Shown here one piece after another: positions 25,856 to 34,588 of a DNA stretch of 64,000 nucleotides. Each line of letters starts with the position of its first letter. Within the stretch, counting starts at the first letter, position 1. The DNA is taken from positions 186,001 through 250,000 of the forward strand of contig NZ_JBFAKK010000003.1 in NCBI RefSeq assembly GCF_040655735.1, given 5' to 3'. The notes under the pieces were generated by a model. The model worked only from the letters and a program-made list of their open reading frames with translations. It had not been told where the DNA came from and did no database searches. Source of the stretch: Phytomonospora sp040655735. GTDB taxonomy: Bacteria; Actinomycetota; Actinomycetes; Mycobacteriales; Micromonosporaceae. The position numbers were made by a program, and so were the translations under genes.

Positions 25856-27217
25856 ATGACCGCCATCCCCCGTTTCATCGTCGCCTCGCCCTCCTCCGGG
25901 CACGGCAAGACGGCGGTCACCGCCGGCCTGCTGGCCGCGCTGAGCTCGCGCGGTCTGAAGCCGGCCGCCTTCAAGGTCGGCCCCGACTACGTCGACGCGG
26001 GATACCTCGGCCTGGCCGGCGGGCGGGTCGGGCGCAACCTCGACCCGCAGCTGACCTCGCCGGCGCTGCTGTCCCAGCTGTTCGCGCACGGCTCCCAGGG
26101 CGCCGACGTGGCGGTCGTCGAGGGCACCCTGGGTCTGTTCGACGGGCTCGGCGGGCGCGCCGACACCGAGAGCACCGCCCAGGTCGCCGGGATGCTGCGA
26201 GCCCCGGTCATCCTCGTCGTCGACTGCGGCTTCACCGGCCAGTCGGTGGCGGCGCTGGTGCACGGCTTCAAGTCCTTCCACGAACCCCTGTGGCTCGGCG
26301 GTGTGATCCTCACCCGGGTCGTATCCGACCGCCACGAGCACATCCTGCGCGAGGCCCTCGACGCGATCGAGGTCCCCGTCCTCGGTGTCCTGCGCCGCCG
26401 CGACCAGGTCGTCCTCCCGCCCCGCGCGCAGGGCCTCGTCCCGGTCGTCGAGCGCTCCGTCGAGGCGGTCCGCGCGATCCGCCGCCTCGGTGAGCTCATG
26501 CTCGACTCGGTCGACCTCGACCGCCTGCTCGGCATCTGCCGCTCGGTCCCCCCGCTGACCTCCGAGCCGTGGTCGGCCGAGAGCGCCATCGGCGACCCCG
26601 TCGAGTTCGAGGGCGAACCCCCGCTGATCGCCGTCGCCGGGGGCAGCATCTTCAGCTACTCCTACGCCGAGTCGCTCGAACTCATGACGGCCGCCGGCGC
26701 CGAGATCGCCGTCGTCGACCCCCTGCGCGACAGCGCGCTCCCGGCGGGCACGAAGGCCCTGGTGTTCGGCGGAGGCTTCCCCGAGCAGTACGTCGACGAG
26801 CTGTCGGCCAACGAGGAGCTGCGCGACGCCGTCGCCGAACTCGCCCGCTCAGGCGCGCCCGTGGTCGCCGAGTCCTCGGGCTTCCTGTGGCTCACCAAGG
26901 AGTACGACAACCGCCCCATGGGCGGCGTCCTCGACGCCGAGGCGCACTCCGCGTCGATGCTGGTGCTCGGCTACCGCAACGCCGTCGCCCAGTCGACGAG
27001 CGTGATCGCCGACGAGGGCGACGAGATGACCGGGCACAAAGGGCACCGCTCGATGGTCATGCCCCGTACCGGCGACGCTCCGGCCTGGCAGTGGGACGGC
27101 GGACAGCCCGAGGGATACGTCTGGCGCAACGTGCACGCGTCCTACCTGAACCTGCACTGGGCGGGCTACCCGCGGATCGCGCACCGGCTGGTCGCGGCGG
27201 CGGACGTGTCGACGTGA
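25856..27217 (+). CDS. cobB: cobyrinic acid a,c-diamide synthase (CobB/CbiA) with altered amidotransferase site
   Basis: A 453-residue protein with the two CobB/CbiA domains: an ATP-dependent synthetase part (SPSSGHGKTAVTAG P-loop, KVGPDYVDAGY, VVEGTLGLFDG) and a C-terminal class I-like glutamine amidotransferase part (VFGGGFPEQY, VHASYLNLHW). ATG 25856 follows GGAGGAG at ideal distance. CobB amidates the a and c side chains in cobalamin synthesis. The amidotransferase nucleophile, normally Cys in AECGG, is Ser here (AESSGF, codon 26873-26875), so glutamine hydrolysis should be lost or strongly reduced. No other cobalamin genes are adjacent. It may use free ammonia, or act on another substrate. 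Confidence 0.88.
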   Translation: MTAIPRFIVASPSSGHGKTAVTAGLLAALSSRGLKPAAFKVGPDYVDAGYLGLAGGRVGRNLDPQLTSPALLSQLFAHGSQGADVAVVEGTLGLFDGLGGRADTESTAQVAGMLRAPVILVVDCGFTGQSVAALVHGFKSFHEPLWLGGVILTRVVSDRHEHILREALDAIEVPVLGVLRRRDQVVLPPRAQGLVPVVERSVEAVRAIRRLGELMLDSVDLDRLLGICRSVPPLTSEPWSAESAIGDPVEFEGEPPLIAVAGGSIFSYSYAESLELMTAAGAEIAVVDPLRDSALPAGTKALVFGGGFPEQYVDELSANEELRDAVAELARSGAPVVAESSGFLWLTKEYDNRPMGGVLDAEAHSASMLVLGYRNAVAQSTSVIADEGDEMTGHKGHRSMVMPRTGDAPAWQWDGGQPEGYVWRNVHASYLNLHWAGYPRIAHRLVAAADVST

Positions 27218-27300
27218 GCACTCGCCGGGGCGGACCGCTCCGGGCCCGCGCGCACCGCGCCGAACCGGGCTGACCTTCCCCTAAGGGCCGTTCCCAGGGA

Positions 27301-27328
27301 TTCCTCAGGAGATGGTCAGCCTGAGGAA
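27301..27328. promoter_or_regulatory. 9-bp-arm inverted repeat before ABC exporter operon
   Basis: TTCCTCAGG (27301-27309) and CCTGAGGAA (27320-27328) are perfect arms around a 10-bp spacer, about 40 bp upstream of the operon start. Arms one helical turn apart suggest an operator for a dimeric regulator. A terminator for cobB is less likely because it is followed by purine-rich DNA. Confidence 0.5.
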
Positions 27329-27366
27329 GGATTACCTACCGGCTATGTGGCACTAACGTCATCCAT

Positions 27367-28308
27367 GTGTCTGTCATAGCAACCGAGGAACTCACCAAGC
27401 GGTATCCGCGTGTGACCGCCCTCGAACGCCTCTCCGTCGACGTGCCGGTCGGTGTCACCGGCCTTGTGGGCGCCAACGGCGCGGGCAAGTCGACGCTCAT
27501 CAAGATCCTGCTCGGCCTATCCCCGGCCACCGAGGGGAAGGCCCGTGTCCTCGGGCTCGACGTCGCCACCGAGGGCGCCACCATCCGCGAACGCGTCGGC
27601 TACATGCCCGAACACGACTGCCTGCCGCCCGACGTGTCGGCGACCGAGTTCGTCATGCACATGGCGCGCATGTCGGGCCTGCCTGCGACGGCCGCGCGTG
27701 AACGCACCGCCGACACCCTCCGGCACGTCGGCCTCTACGAGGAGCGGTACCGGCCCATGGGCGGGTACTCCACGGGCATGAAGCAGCGCGTCAAGCTCGC
27801 GCAGGCCCTCGTCCACGACCCCCAGCTCGTCCTCCTCGACGAGCCCACCAACGGCCTCGACCCGGTCGGCCGCGACGAGATGCTCGACCTCATCCGCCGC
27901 ATCTACACGGAGTTCGGCATCTCCGTGTTCGTCACCTCGCACCTGCTGGGCGAACTGGAGCGGACCTGCGACCACGTCGTGGTCGTCGACGGCGGGAAAC
28001 TCCTGCGCGCACAGGCGACCAAGGACTTCACCCGCACCATGGGCGTGTTCACCGTCGAGGTCGACACCCACGAGGACGGCGCCGACGGCACCGACGACGC
28101 CTACACGGCGCTGGTCGGCGCGGGCCTCCAGGTCGAACGCGACGGCCGCCTGCTGCACGTCGGCGTCGACACCGAGACCGGCTACGACACCATCCGCGAC
28201 ACCATCGACGCGCTCGGCGTCGGCCTCGTCCGCCTCCAGCAGCGCAGGCACCGCATCGCCGAGGTCTTCCAGAGCCCGCAGACCGAGAAGGAGACGGCCG
28301 ATGCCTAG
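27367..28308 (+). CDS. ABC transporter ATP-binding protein
   Basis: A 313-residue ABC ATPase, start GTG 27367. Walker A GANGAGKST, signature YSTGMKQR (in place of LSGGQ), Walker B LVLLDEPTNGLD and the H-loop TSHLLGELE. A C-terminal accessory domain of about 90 residues follows. It pairs with the permease gene overlapping its 3' end by 8 bp. Drug- or lipid-type exporter of the ABC-2 kind; the substrate is unknown. Confidence 0.93.
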   Translation: MSVIATEELTKRYPRVTALERLSVDVPVGVTGLVGANGAGKSTLIKILLGLSPATEGKARVLGLDVATEGATIRERVGYMPEHDCLPPDVSATEFVMHMARMSGLPATAARERTADTLRHVGLYEERYRPMGGYSTGMKQRVKLAQALVHDPQLVLLDEPTNGLDPVGRDEMLDLIRRIYTEFGISVFVTSHLLGELERTCDHVVVVDGGKLLRAQATKDFTRTMGVFTVEVDTHEDGADGTDDAYTALVGAGLQVERDGRLLHVGVDTETGYDTIRDTIDALGVGLVRLQQRRHRIAEVFQSPQTEKETADA

Positions 28309-29212
28309 CTCCGAAGCGGCCCACCAGGCCGCCCCCAGGGGTACCGGCGTCATCCACGACATCGGCTACCGCCACTACGACGGGCAGCGCGGCGGGCGCC
28401 GACAGATCCTGCGCGCCCTCTACGTGCACAGCCTCCGCGGCGTCTTCGGCCTCGGCCGCGCCGCGAAGTCGAAGATCATGCCGATGAGCCTGGCGGCCTT
28501 CATGGTCCTGCCCGCCGCGATCATCGTCGCCGTCATGATCTTCATGGGCGCCGACGAACTCCTCGTCCCCTACACGAGCTACGCGATCATCGTGCAGGCC
28601 GTCCCGGCGATCTTCCTGGCCGCCCAGGCGCCCCAGACGGTCTCCCGCGACCTGCGCTTCCACAGCCTCCCGCTGTACTTCTCCCGGCCGCTGACCGACC
28701 GCGACTACGTGGCCGCGAAGTTCGCCGGAATGACCTCGGCGCTGTTCATCCTGCTCGCCTCGCCGGTGGTCATCCTCTATGCCGGCGCGCTGCTCGCGAA
28801 GCTCGACTTCCTCGACCAGACCGGCGACTTCCTGCTCGCCCTGGTCGCGGTACTGCTGCTGGCGGCGCTGCTGACCGGGGTCGGCCTGCTCATCGCCTCC
28901 CTCACGCCGCGCCGCGGCCTGGGCGTCGCGGCGATCATCACGCTCCTGGCGGGCAGCTACACCGTCGTCACCGCCGTCCAGGGCATCACCTACGAGCTGG
29001 GCAACGAGAAGCTGGCCGGCTGGGCCGGGCTGTTCTCCCCGATGACCCTGTTCGACGGCGCGCAGGTCGCGCTCTTCGGCATCGAGCCGAACACGCCCGC
29101 AGGTCCTCCCGGGACCGTCGCGGAGGTCGTGTTCGTGGTGGTCCTGCTGGCGGTCATCGCCGGGACCTACGCCCTCCTGTCCCTGCGCTACAAGAAGGTG
29201 TCCCACTCATGA
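28301..29212 (+). CDS. ABC-2 type permease
   Basis: A 303-residue integral membrane protein with about six transmembrane helices after a 60-residue cytoplasmic N-terminus. Typical ABC-2 permease signs are the RDLRFHSLPLYFSRPLTDRDY cytoplasmic loop and the final helix with a basic end (LSLRYKKVSHS). Overlaps both ATPase genes (8 bp and 4 bp), so it is translated in coupling with them. Confidence 0.9.
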   Translation: MPSSEAAHQAAPRGTGVIHDIGYRHYDGQRGGRRQILRALYVHSLRGVFGLGRAAKSKIMPMSLAAFMVLPAAIIVAVMIFMGADELLVPYTSYAIIVQAVPAIFLAAQAPQTVSRDLRFHSLPLYFSRPLTDRDYVAAKFAGMTSALFILLASPVVILYAGALLAKLDFLDQTGDFLLALVAVLLLAALLTGVGLLIASLTPRRGLGVAAIITLLAGSYTVVTAVQGITYELGNEKLAGWAGLFSPMTLFDGAQVALFGIEPNTPAGPPGTVAEVVFVVVLLAVIAGTYALLSLRYKKVSHS

Positions 29213-30126
29213 CCACCATCAGCGTCGACCGGGTCTCCCGCTGGTTCGGCAACGTGGTCGCCGTCAACGACGTGACCATGACGATCGGTCCGGGCGTGAC
29301 GGGACTGCTGGGGCCCAACGGGGCGGGCAAGTCCACCCTCCTGCACATGATGGGCGGATTCCTCGCCCCCTCGACCGGGACCGTCACTCTCGACGGGGCC
29401 CCGACTTGGCGCAACGAGGACATCTACCACCACATCGGCCTGGTGCCCGAGCGCGAGGCGATGTACGACTTCCTCACCGGCCGCGAGTTCGTGGTCGCCA
29501 ACGCCGAGCTGTTCGGCCTGCCCAACGCCGGGTTCGCCGCCCAGACCGCGATCGACACGGTGCAGATGGAGTACGCCGCCGACCGGCGCATCGCCACCTA
29601 CTCCAAGGGCATGCGGCAGCGCGTCAAGATGGCCTCGGCCCTGGTGCACAACCCGTCGGTGCTGCTCCTCGACGAGCCCTTCAACGGCATGGACCCGCGC
29701 CAGCGCATGCACCTGATGGACCTGCTGCGCAAGATGGGCGCCGAGGGTCGCACGGTGCTGTTCAGCTCGCACATCCTCGAAGAGGTCGAGCAGCTGGCGC
29801 ACCACATCGAGGTCATGGTCGCCGGGCGGCACGCCGCCTCGGGCGACTACCGGCAGATCCGCCGTCTCATGGTCGACCGGCCGCACCGCTACACCGTCCG
29901 CTCAGACGACAACCGGGCGCTGGCCTCGGCCCTCATCGCCGACGAGAGCACCGCCGGCATCGAACTCGACCTGCGCGACGGGGTCCTGCACATCCAGGCG
30001 ATCGACTTCGTCCGCTTCACCCGCAGGCTGCCGCACGTGGCGCGCGAGCGGGGGATCCGGCTCTACGAGGTGTCGCCGACCGACGAGTCGCTGGAAAGCG
30101 TCTTCACGTACCTGGTGGGTGCCTGA
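29209..30126 (+). CDS. ABC transporter ATP-binding protein, second copy
   Basis: A 305-residue ATPase paralogous to the one at 27367. Walker A GPNGAGKST, signature YSKGMRQR, Walker B VLLLDEPFNGMD, H-loop SSHILEEVE. The C-terminal domain (HRYTVRSDDNRAL onwards) is shorter. Start ATG 29209 overlaps the permease stop by 4 bp. Confidence 0.93.
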   Translation: MTTISVDRVSRWFGNVVAVNDVTMTIGPGVTGLLGPNGAGKSTLLHMMGGFLAPSTGTVTLDGAPTWRNEDIYHHIGLVPEREAMYDFLTGREFVVANAELFGLPNAGFAAQTAIDTVQMEYAADRRIATYSKGMRQRVKMASALVHNPSVLLLDEPFNGMDPRQRMHLMDLLRKMGAEGRTVLFSSHILEEVEQLAHHIEVMVAGRHAASGDYRQIRRLMVDRPHRYTVRSDDNRALASALIADESTAGIELDLRDGVLHIQAIDFVRFTRRLPHVARERGIRLYEVSPTDESLESVFTYLVGA

Positions 30127-30157
30127 TGCGGGCCACCCCTTCTGAGGAGTCGAAGTC

Positions 30158-30877
30158 ATGAACCGCACCATCGCCCGCCTGACCATGCGCGGGCTGCTCT
30201 CCCCGCGCAGGCTCATGCTGCTGTCGCTGATCCCGCTGGTGCTCCTCGCCGTCGCGGGGCTCCTGCGGGGCCTGGCGGAAGGGCTTGAGATCGACACGGC
30301 GACGACGATCCTGTCGTCCCTGGCGATCGGGACCGTGCTGCCGCTGATCGCGCTCATCTGCGGGACCGGCGCCATCGCCACCGAGATCGACGACGGGTCG
30401 GTCGTCTACCTGCTGGCCAAGCCGATCGGCCGCCCGACGATCGTGCTGACCAAGTACCTCGTCGCCCTGTTCGGGACCATCCTGCTCGCGGTCGTGCCGA
30501 CGGCGATCGCGGCCTTCATCCTGGCCGGCGCCGACAAGGGAATCGTGCTCGGCTTCACCGCCTCGGCACTCGTGGGGGCGCTCGGCTACTCGGCGCTGTT
30601 CCTGCTGCTGGGCGTCGTGACCAGGCACGCGGTGGTCGTGGGGCTGCTGTACGTGCTGATCTGGGAGAGCCTCGTCGGCGGTGCCGTGCCGGGCGCGCAG
30701 GCGCTGAGCATCCAGCAGTGGTCCCTGTCCATCGGCGAGAAGATCGCCGCCGACGGGCTGATCGCCTCGGCGGTGTCGCTGCCCGTGGGCGCGTCGCTGC
30801 TGACGGCCGTGGCGCTGTTCGGGTTGTACTTCGCGGTGCAGCGGCTCCGGTCGCTGACGCTGGCGGGGGAGCAGTAG
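30158..30877 (+). CDS. ABC-2 type permease, second copy
   Basis: A 239-residue permease with six hydrophobic helices (LMLLSLIPLVLLAVAGLL at the start, SLLTAVALFGLYFAVQRL at the end) and the cytoplasmic EIDDGSVVYLLAKPIGRPTIV loop found in ABC-2 permeases. Last gene of the four-gene exporter operon, 31 bp after the ATPase stop. The two ATPase-permease pairs may form one heterotetrameric exporter or two related ones. A hairpin followed by three T residues ends the operon. Confidence 0.9.
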   Translation: MNRTIARLTMRGLLSPRRLMLLSLIPLVLLAVAGLLRGLAEGLEIDTATTILSSLAIGTVLPLIALICGTGAIATEIDDGSVVYLLAKPIGRPTIVLTKYLVALFGTILLAVVPTAIAAFILAGADKGIVLGFTASALVGALGYSALFLLLGVVTRHAVVVGLLYVLIWESLVGGAVPGAQALSIQQWSLSIGEKIAADGLIASAVSLPVGASLLTAVALFGLYFAVQRLRSLTLAGEQ

Positions 30878-30922
30878 GGAGAGGCAGGGCACGGCTGGAA
30901 GACCCGCGGGGGCGGGAGAAGG

Positions 30923-30954
30923 GCCCCGGCGTCCGGAAGGGGCGCCGGGGCTTT
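30923..30954 (+). terminator. terminator of ABC exporter operon
   Basis: Perfect 9-bp stem GCCCCGGCG/CGCCGGGGC (30923-30931, 30943-30951) with an 11-base loop followed by TTT, 45 bp after the last stop codon. Confidence 0.75.
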
Positions 30955-30961
30955 CGCGTGG

Positions 30962-30994
30962 GCGGGGGTGCTGGGGGCGGAGCCACCCAGCCGG
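30962..30994. repeat. 33-bp dispersed hairpin repeat, copy 2
   Basis: Identical over 33 bp to 18877-18909. It sits directly behind the operon terminator and marks the beginning of a long gene-free stretch. Confidence 0.75.
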
Positions 30995-31361
30995 GTTGAG
31001 GTGAGGAACCCGACGGGACGCAGTCCTGCTGAGAACTCGCCACCGGGAGCCACAGGGAGCGGTATCGGCGGCAGGCGGCGGGGCGGTGCTTGGCGGTGCG
31101 CTGGGGAAGTGCTGGTGAGTGTCAAGTGGCGTCGACTGTCAAGTGGCGGCGAGCAGTGAGCAGTGAGCAGCGAGCAGCGATGCGGTGGGTGGCGCCGGAA
31201 CGGTGCATGGCGGTGGCGGCGCGGTTCAGAGCGCTGGGGAGTGTTGAGCGACGACATTGTGAGAGCGGTGATGAGCGACCTGCCGCCGAGCCACTGAGCA
31301 GAGGGCGGTGGGTGCGAGGGCCACCAGCGTGGTGGGAAGTGCTGGTGGATGCCAAATACTG

Positions 31362-31552
31362 GTGAGTGCCAAGTAGCAGTGAATGGCGAGTGGTGGTGAG
31401 CGTCGAGGGGCGGTCGTCGTGATGCTGCGAGAAATGCTGGTGAATGCCAAATGCTGGTGAGTGTCGAATGGTGGGTGAGTGGCGTGGGGAAGCGCATCGC
31501 GATGCCGCGCGAAGTGGCGGTGAGTGCCAAGTGGCAGTGAATGGCGAGTGGT
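31362..31552. repeat. 33-bp near-exact direct repeat pair
   Basis: GTGAGTGCCAAGT(A/G)GCAGTG... occurs at 31362-31394 and 31520-31552 with a single mismatch in 33 bp, 158 bp apart. Shorter degenerate copies are scattered from 31120 to 31870. Confidence 0.7.
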
Positions 31553-32088
31553 ATTGAGCGGCAATGCGGCTCGAATGTCGAGGCAGGCGGGCAGGCGGGC
31601 AGGCGGTGCGGGAGCCGGCGAGCACCGGGGCGGCGGGGCGGCGTTCAGCAGTGCGACTGGGAGGCGAGTGACAAATAGCAGTGAGTGTCAAGTGGCAGTG
31701 AGCGGCGGCATCCGAGTGCGAGACGTGCCAGTAACCGGGGAACGGTGAGTCGCGGGTGCGGGGGCATCAGAAGTGCCGGTAGATCAGATGTCGATGCGCG
31801 AGTGCCGACTAGCGGCAGACGGCAGACGGCAGGCGGCGAGTGGCGAGTGGCGTCGAGTGGCGATGCGGTGAGCGAGACGCACCGACGATTAGGGGCAACG
31901 TGGAGGAAGCATCGACGAGCGGCGGCGTTGTGGGGAGCGCGGGGAGCAGTGAGCGGCGAATGGCCACGAGCGGAGCGCGGTGATGGCGAGACGGGTGGAC
32001 GCCCAGACCGCCCGGGCACCCAGAGTTCAGACGGACGCCGACAAGCGGTGGGCGGCGATCGCTGCGAGTGGAGCGCGGCCAAGTCCAA

Positions 32089-32151
32089 TGAGCGCTGAGC
32101 CCTGAGCCCTGAGCCCTGAGCCCTGAGCGCTGAGCGCTGAGCGCTGAGCGC
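32089..32151. repeat. heptamer array, nine copies of TGAGC(C/G)C
   Basis: One TGAGCGC, four TGAGCCC, then four TGAGCGC units in perfect 7-bp register over 63 bp. Variant units are grouped, which suggests expansion by slippage. Confidence 0.9.
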
Positions 32152-32306
32152 TTACGAGCGACGACGAGCGAACGGCGCCCCACCCTGCCCCCATCCCACC
32201 CCCTGTCCCAGCCCCCACCCGCACGCCAACACATTCACCCCCTCCAATCCCCACAACTTGGCGCGTTACCACCCATTTCCACACCATCTGCCTTAGCGTC
32301 AACGCT

Positions 32307-34469
32307 GTGACGCTGCAGGGGATTCGGCAAGGCGCAAGGGGAGCGGCTCTCGGTCTTCGCAGTCTGGTGCGCATCGGCGTGATAGCCGGACTGCTGGTCG
32401 CGGTGATGCTCTTCCCATTGGTGGCGCTCGGGGGTCTGACGGTCAAGTCCAGTGTGGACAACCTGGAGGACGTCTCCGAGGCGCTGGCGATGGACCCGCC
32501 GCCGCAGACGACGTACGTGTACGCCAACGACGGCAAAACGCTGCTCAGCATGTTCTACGACGAGTTCCGCCGCTACGTCCCGCTGTCGGACATCGCGCCG
32601 GTCATGCAGCAGGCGATCGTCTCCAGCGAGGACTCCCGCTTCTGGGACCACAACGGGGTCGACCTCAAGGGCATCGTCCGCGCCATGACGGCCAACCACA
32701 GCGCCGGCGAGGTCTCGCAGGGCGCCTCGACGCTCACGATGCAGTACGTCCGCGGCGCGCTCAAGCAGAGCGCCAAGACCGCCGAGGAGGTCTTCGCCGC
32801 CACCGACCGCACCAGCGAGCGCAAGATCCGCGAGATGCGGCTGGCCGTGCAGATCGAGGAGGAGCTGTCCAAGGAGCAGATCCTGGAGCGCTACCTCAAC
32901 CAGGTCTACTTCGGGCACAACGCCTACGGCATCTACGCCGCCGCCTACATCTACTACTCGAAGTCGCCGCGCGACCTGACGCTCCCCGAGGCGGCCATGC
33001 TCGCCGGGCTGGTCCAGGCGCCGTCCTCGTACGACCCGGCGGCCACCGACAAGAAGGCGGCGACCGACCGGCGCAACTACGTCATCGACCAGATGGTCCG
33101 GCTCACCTACGTCCCGGCCGCCGAGGCCGAGGTCATCAAGGCCGAGAAGATCAGGCTGAAGCTGCGCAACCCGGTCAACTCCTGCATGATCCCCGCGAAG
33201 AAGGACCTGGGCTACGGCTTCTTCTGCGACTACGTCCGCCACTGGTGGCGCGGGGAGAAGGCCTTCGGGGCGACCCCGCGCGAGCGGGAGTCGAACCTGC
33301 GCCAGGGCGGCTACACGGTCATCACGTCCCTCGACCCGGACACGCAGAAGGCCGCGCAGCTCAAGATCGACGCGTCGGAGAAGAAGACGAGCAAGTTCGC
33401 CATCGGCGTCACCTCGGTCGAGCCGGGCACCGGCAGGGTGACCGCGATGGCCACCAACCGCCTCTTCAGCCTCGACCAGAGCAAGAACCTCGACCACTCG
33501 AACCCGGTCGCCCGCGCCGACGGCGTCAAGGGCAACTACCCCAGCACCGTCAACCCGCTCATGGGCGGCGGCGAACTCTCCGGGTACCAGGCCGGCTCGA
33601 CCTTCAAGATCTTCACCATGCTGGCCGCGCTGGAGTCGGGCATGGGCCTCAATCACACGATCCAGTCGCCGGGCCGGGTCGTGACCAAGTACCCGGTCGC
33701 CTCCGGTCCCGCCTCCTGCGGCGGGCTGTGGTGCCCGTCGAACGCCAGCGGCGGCATGGCCGGCTCGCGCACGATGTGGTCGGGCTTCGGGATGTCGGTC
33801 AACACCTACTTCGCGCAGCTGATCCAGCAGGTCGGCGCGGACAAGGCCGTGAAGATGGCCGAGCGCCTGGGCCTGCGCTGGCGCAGCTCCACCGACAAGT
33901 ACTTCGCCGACCCGGCGCGCTCCTCGGGCTGGGGCTCGTTCACCCTCGGCGTCGCCGACACGACGCCGCTGGAGATGGCCAACGCCTACGCGACCCTCGC
34001 GGCCGACGGCATGTACTGCAAGACCACGCCGATCCTGAAGATCATCGACTCGCGCGGCCAGGAGCTCGACGCGGCGGCGCCGCAGTGCCACCGCGAGCTC
34101 GACAAACAGGTCGCCCGCGCCGCGACCGACGCCGCCCGCTGCGTCACCGGCTACAAGTCCTCCCGGGGCAGCTGCGGCCCGTGGAGCACGGCGCCGAGCG
34201 TGTACCCGAAGGTCGGCTCACCCGTGGCGGGCAAGACCGGTACGACCGACCAGACGCGCGCGGCCTGGTTCGTGGGCTTCACGCCCTACCTGGCAGCCGC
34301 CAGCTTCATCGCCGACCCGGACAACCCCTTCAACGCGGTGGGGGACGGGAACTCGATGAAGCCGATCGACACGGCCTCGGCGGTGCTCAAACAGAACGCC
34401 GACGAGAGACCGAAGAAGGACTTCAAGCCACCCGGCGACAAGATATCCAGCCGAGGTTTACGGCAGTGA
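32307..34469 (+). CDS. class A penicillin-binding protein (transglycosylase/transpeptidase)
   Basis: A 720-residue bifunctional peptidoglycan synthase. Start GTG 32307. One N-terminal transmembrane helix (residues about 22-44), then the GT51 glycosyltransferase domain with the catalytic Glu motif SSEDSRFWDHNGVD and QGASTLTMQ, then the transpeptidase with S431-T-F-K434, S497-V-N499 and K643-T-G. All catalytic motifs are intact. Cysteines near 300, 460-470 and 585-640 in the extracellular part could form disulfides. It polymerises and cross-links glycan strands outside the membrane. In this genome it is preceded by repeat-rich DNA rather than cell-wall genes. Confidence 0.94.
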   Translation: MTLQGIRQGARGAALGLRSLVRIGVIAGLLVAVMLFPLVALGGLTVKSSVDNLEDVSEALAMDPPPQTTYVYANDGKTLLSMFYDEFRRYVPLSDIAPVMQQAIVSSEDSRFWDHNGVDLKGIVRAMTANHSAGEVSQGASTLTMQYVRGALKQSAKTAEEVFAATDRTSERKIREMRLAVQIEEELSKEQILERYLNQVYFGHNAYGIYAAAYIYYSKSPRDLTLPEAAMLAGLVQAPSSYDPAATDKKAATDRRNYVIDQMVRLTYVPAAEAEVIKAEKIRLKLRNPVNSCMIPAKKDLGYGFFCDYVRHWWRGEKAFGATPRERESNLRQGGYTVITSLDPDTQKAAQLKIDASEKKTSKFAIGVTSVEPGTGRVTAMATNRLFSLDQSKNLDHSNPVARADGVKGNYPSTVNPLMGGGELSGYQAGSTFKIFTMLAALESGMGLNHTIQSPGRVVTKYPVASGPASCGGLWCPSNASGGMAGSRTMWSGFGMSVNTYFAQLIQQVGADKAVKMAERLGLRWRSSTDKYFADPARSSGWGSFTLGVADTTPLEMANAYATLAADGMYCKTTPILKIIDSRGQELDAAAPQCHRELDKQVARAATDAARCVTGYKSSRGSCGPWSTAPSVYPKVGSPVAGKTGTTDQTRAAWFVGFTPYLAAASFIADPDNPFNAVGDGNSMKPIDTASAVLKQNADERPKKDFKPPGDKISSRGLRQ

Positions 34470-34474
34470 CATGA

Positions 34475-34506
34475 CGGCGGGCCGCGACGCGAGTCGCGGC
34501 CCGCCG
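34475..34506. terminator. terminator after penicillin-binding protein gene
   Basis: Perfect 14-bp stem CGGCGGGCCGCGAC/GTCGCGGCCCGCCG with a GCGA tetraloop, 6 bp after the stop codon. No T tract. Confidence 0.85.
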
Positions 34507-34588
34507 CACGCTCGCCACCCCTCCCAATGCCTGGACCGGCCCCTCGCCACCGGGCAAGCCCCAAGATCTCGGACTACGCTCGGGAACC

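Larger units (their letters stand above)
30995..32306. other. gene-free repeat-derived region of skewed composition
   Basis: About 1.3 kb with no gene. The plus strand is a mosaic of GTGAGTG, CAAGTGG, GAGCAGTGAG and GCTGGTGAATGCC words in ever-changing order, clearly purine-rich and less GC-rich than flanking genes. Frames on the minus strand translate to His/Ser/Thr/Pro-rich strings with repeated HSP and HQHF words, an artefact of the repeats. The right end has a nine-copy heptamer array, then C-rich DNA holding the promoter of the penicillin-binding protein gene. Confidence 0.65.
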
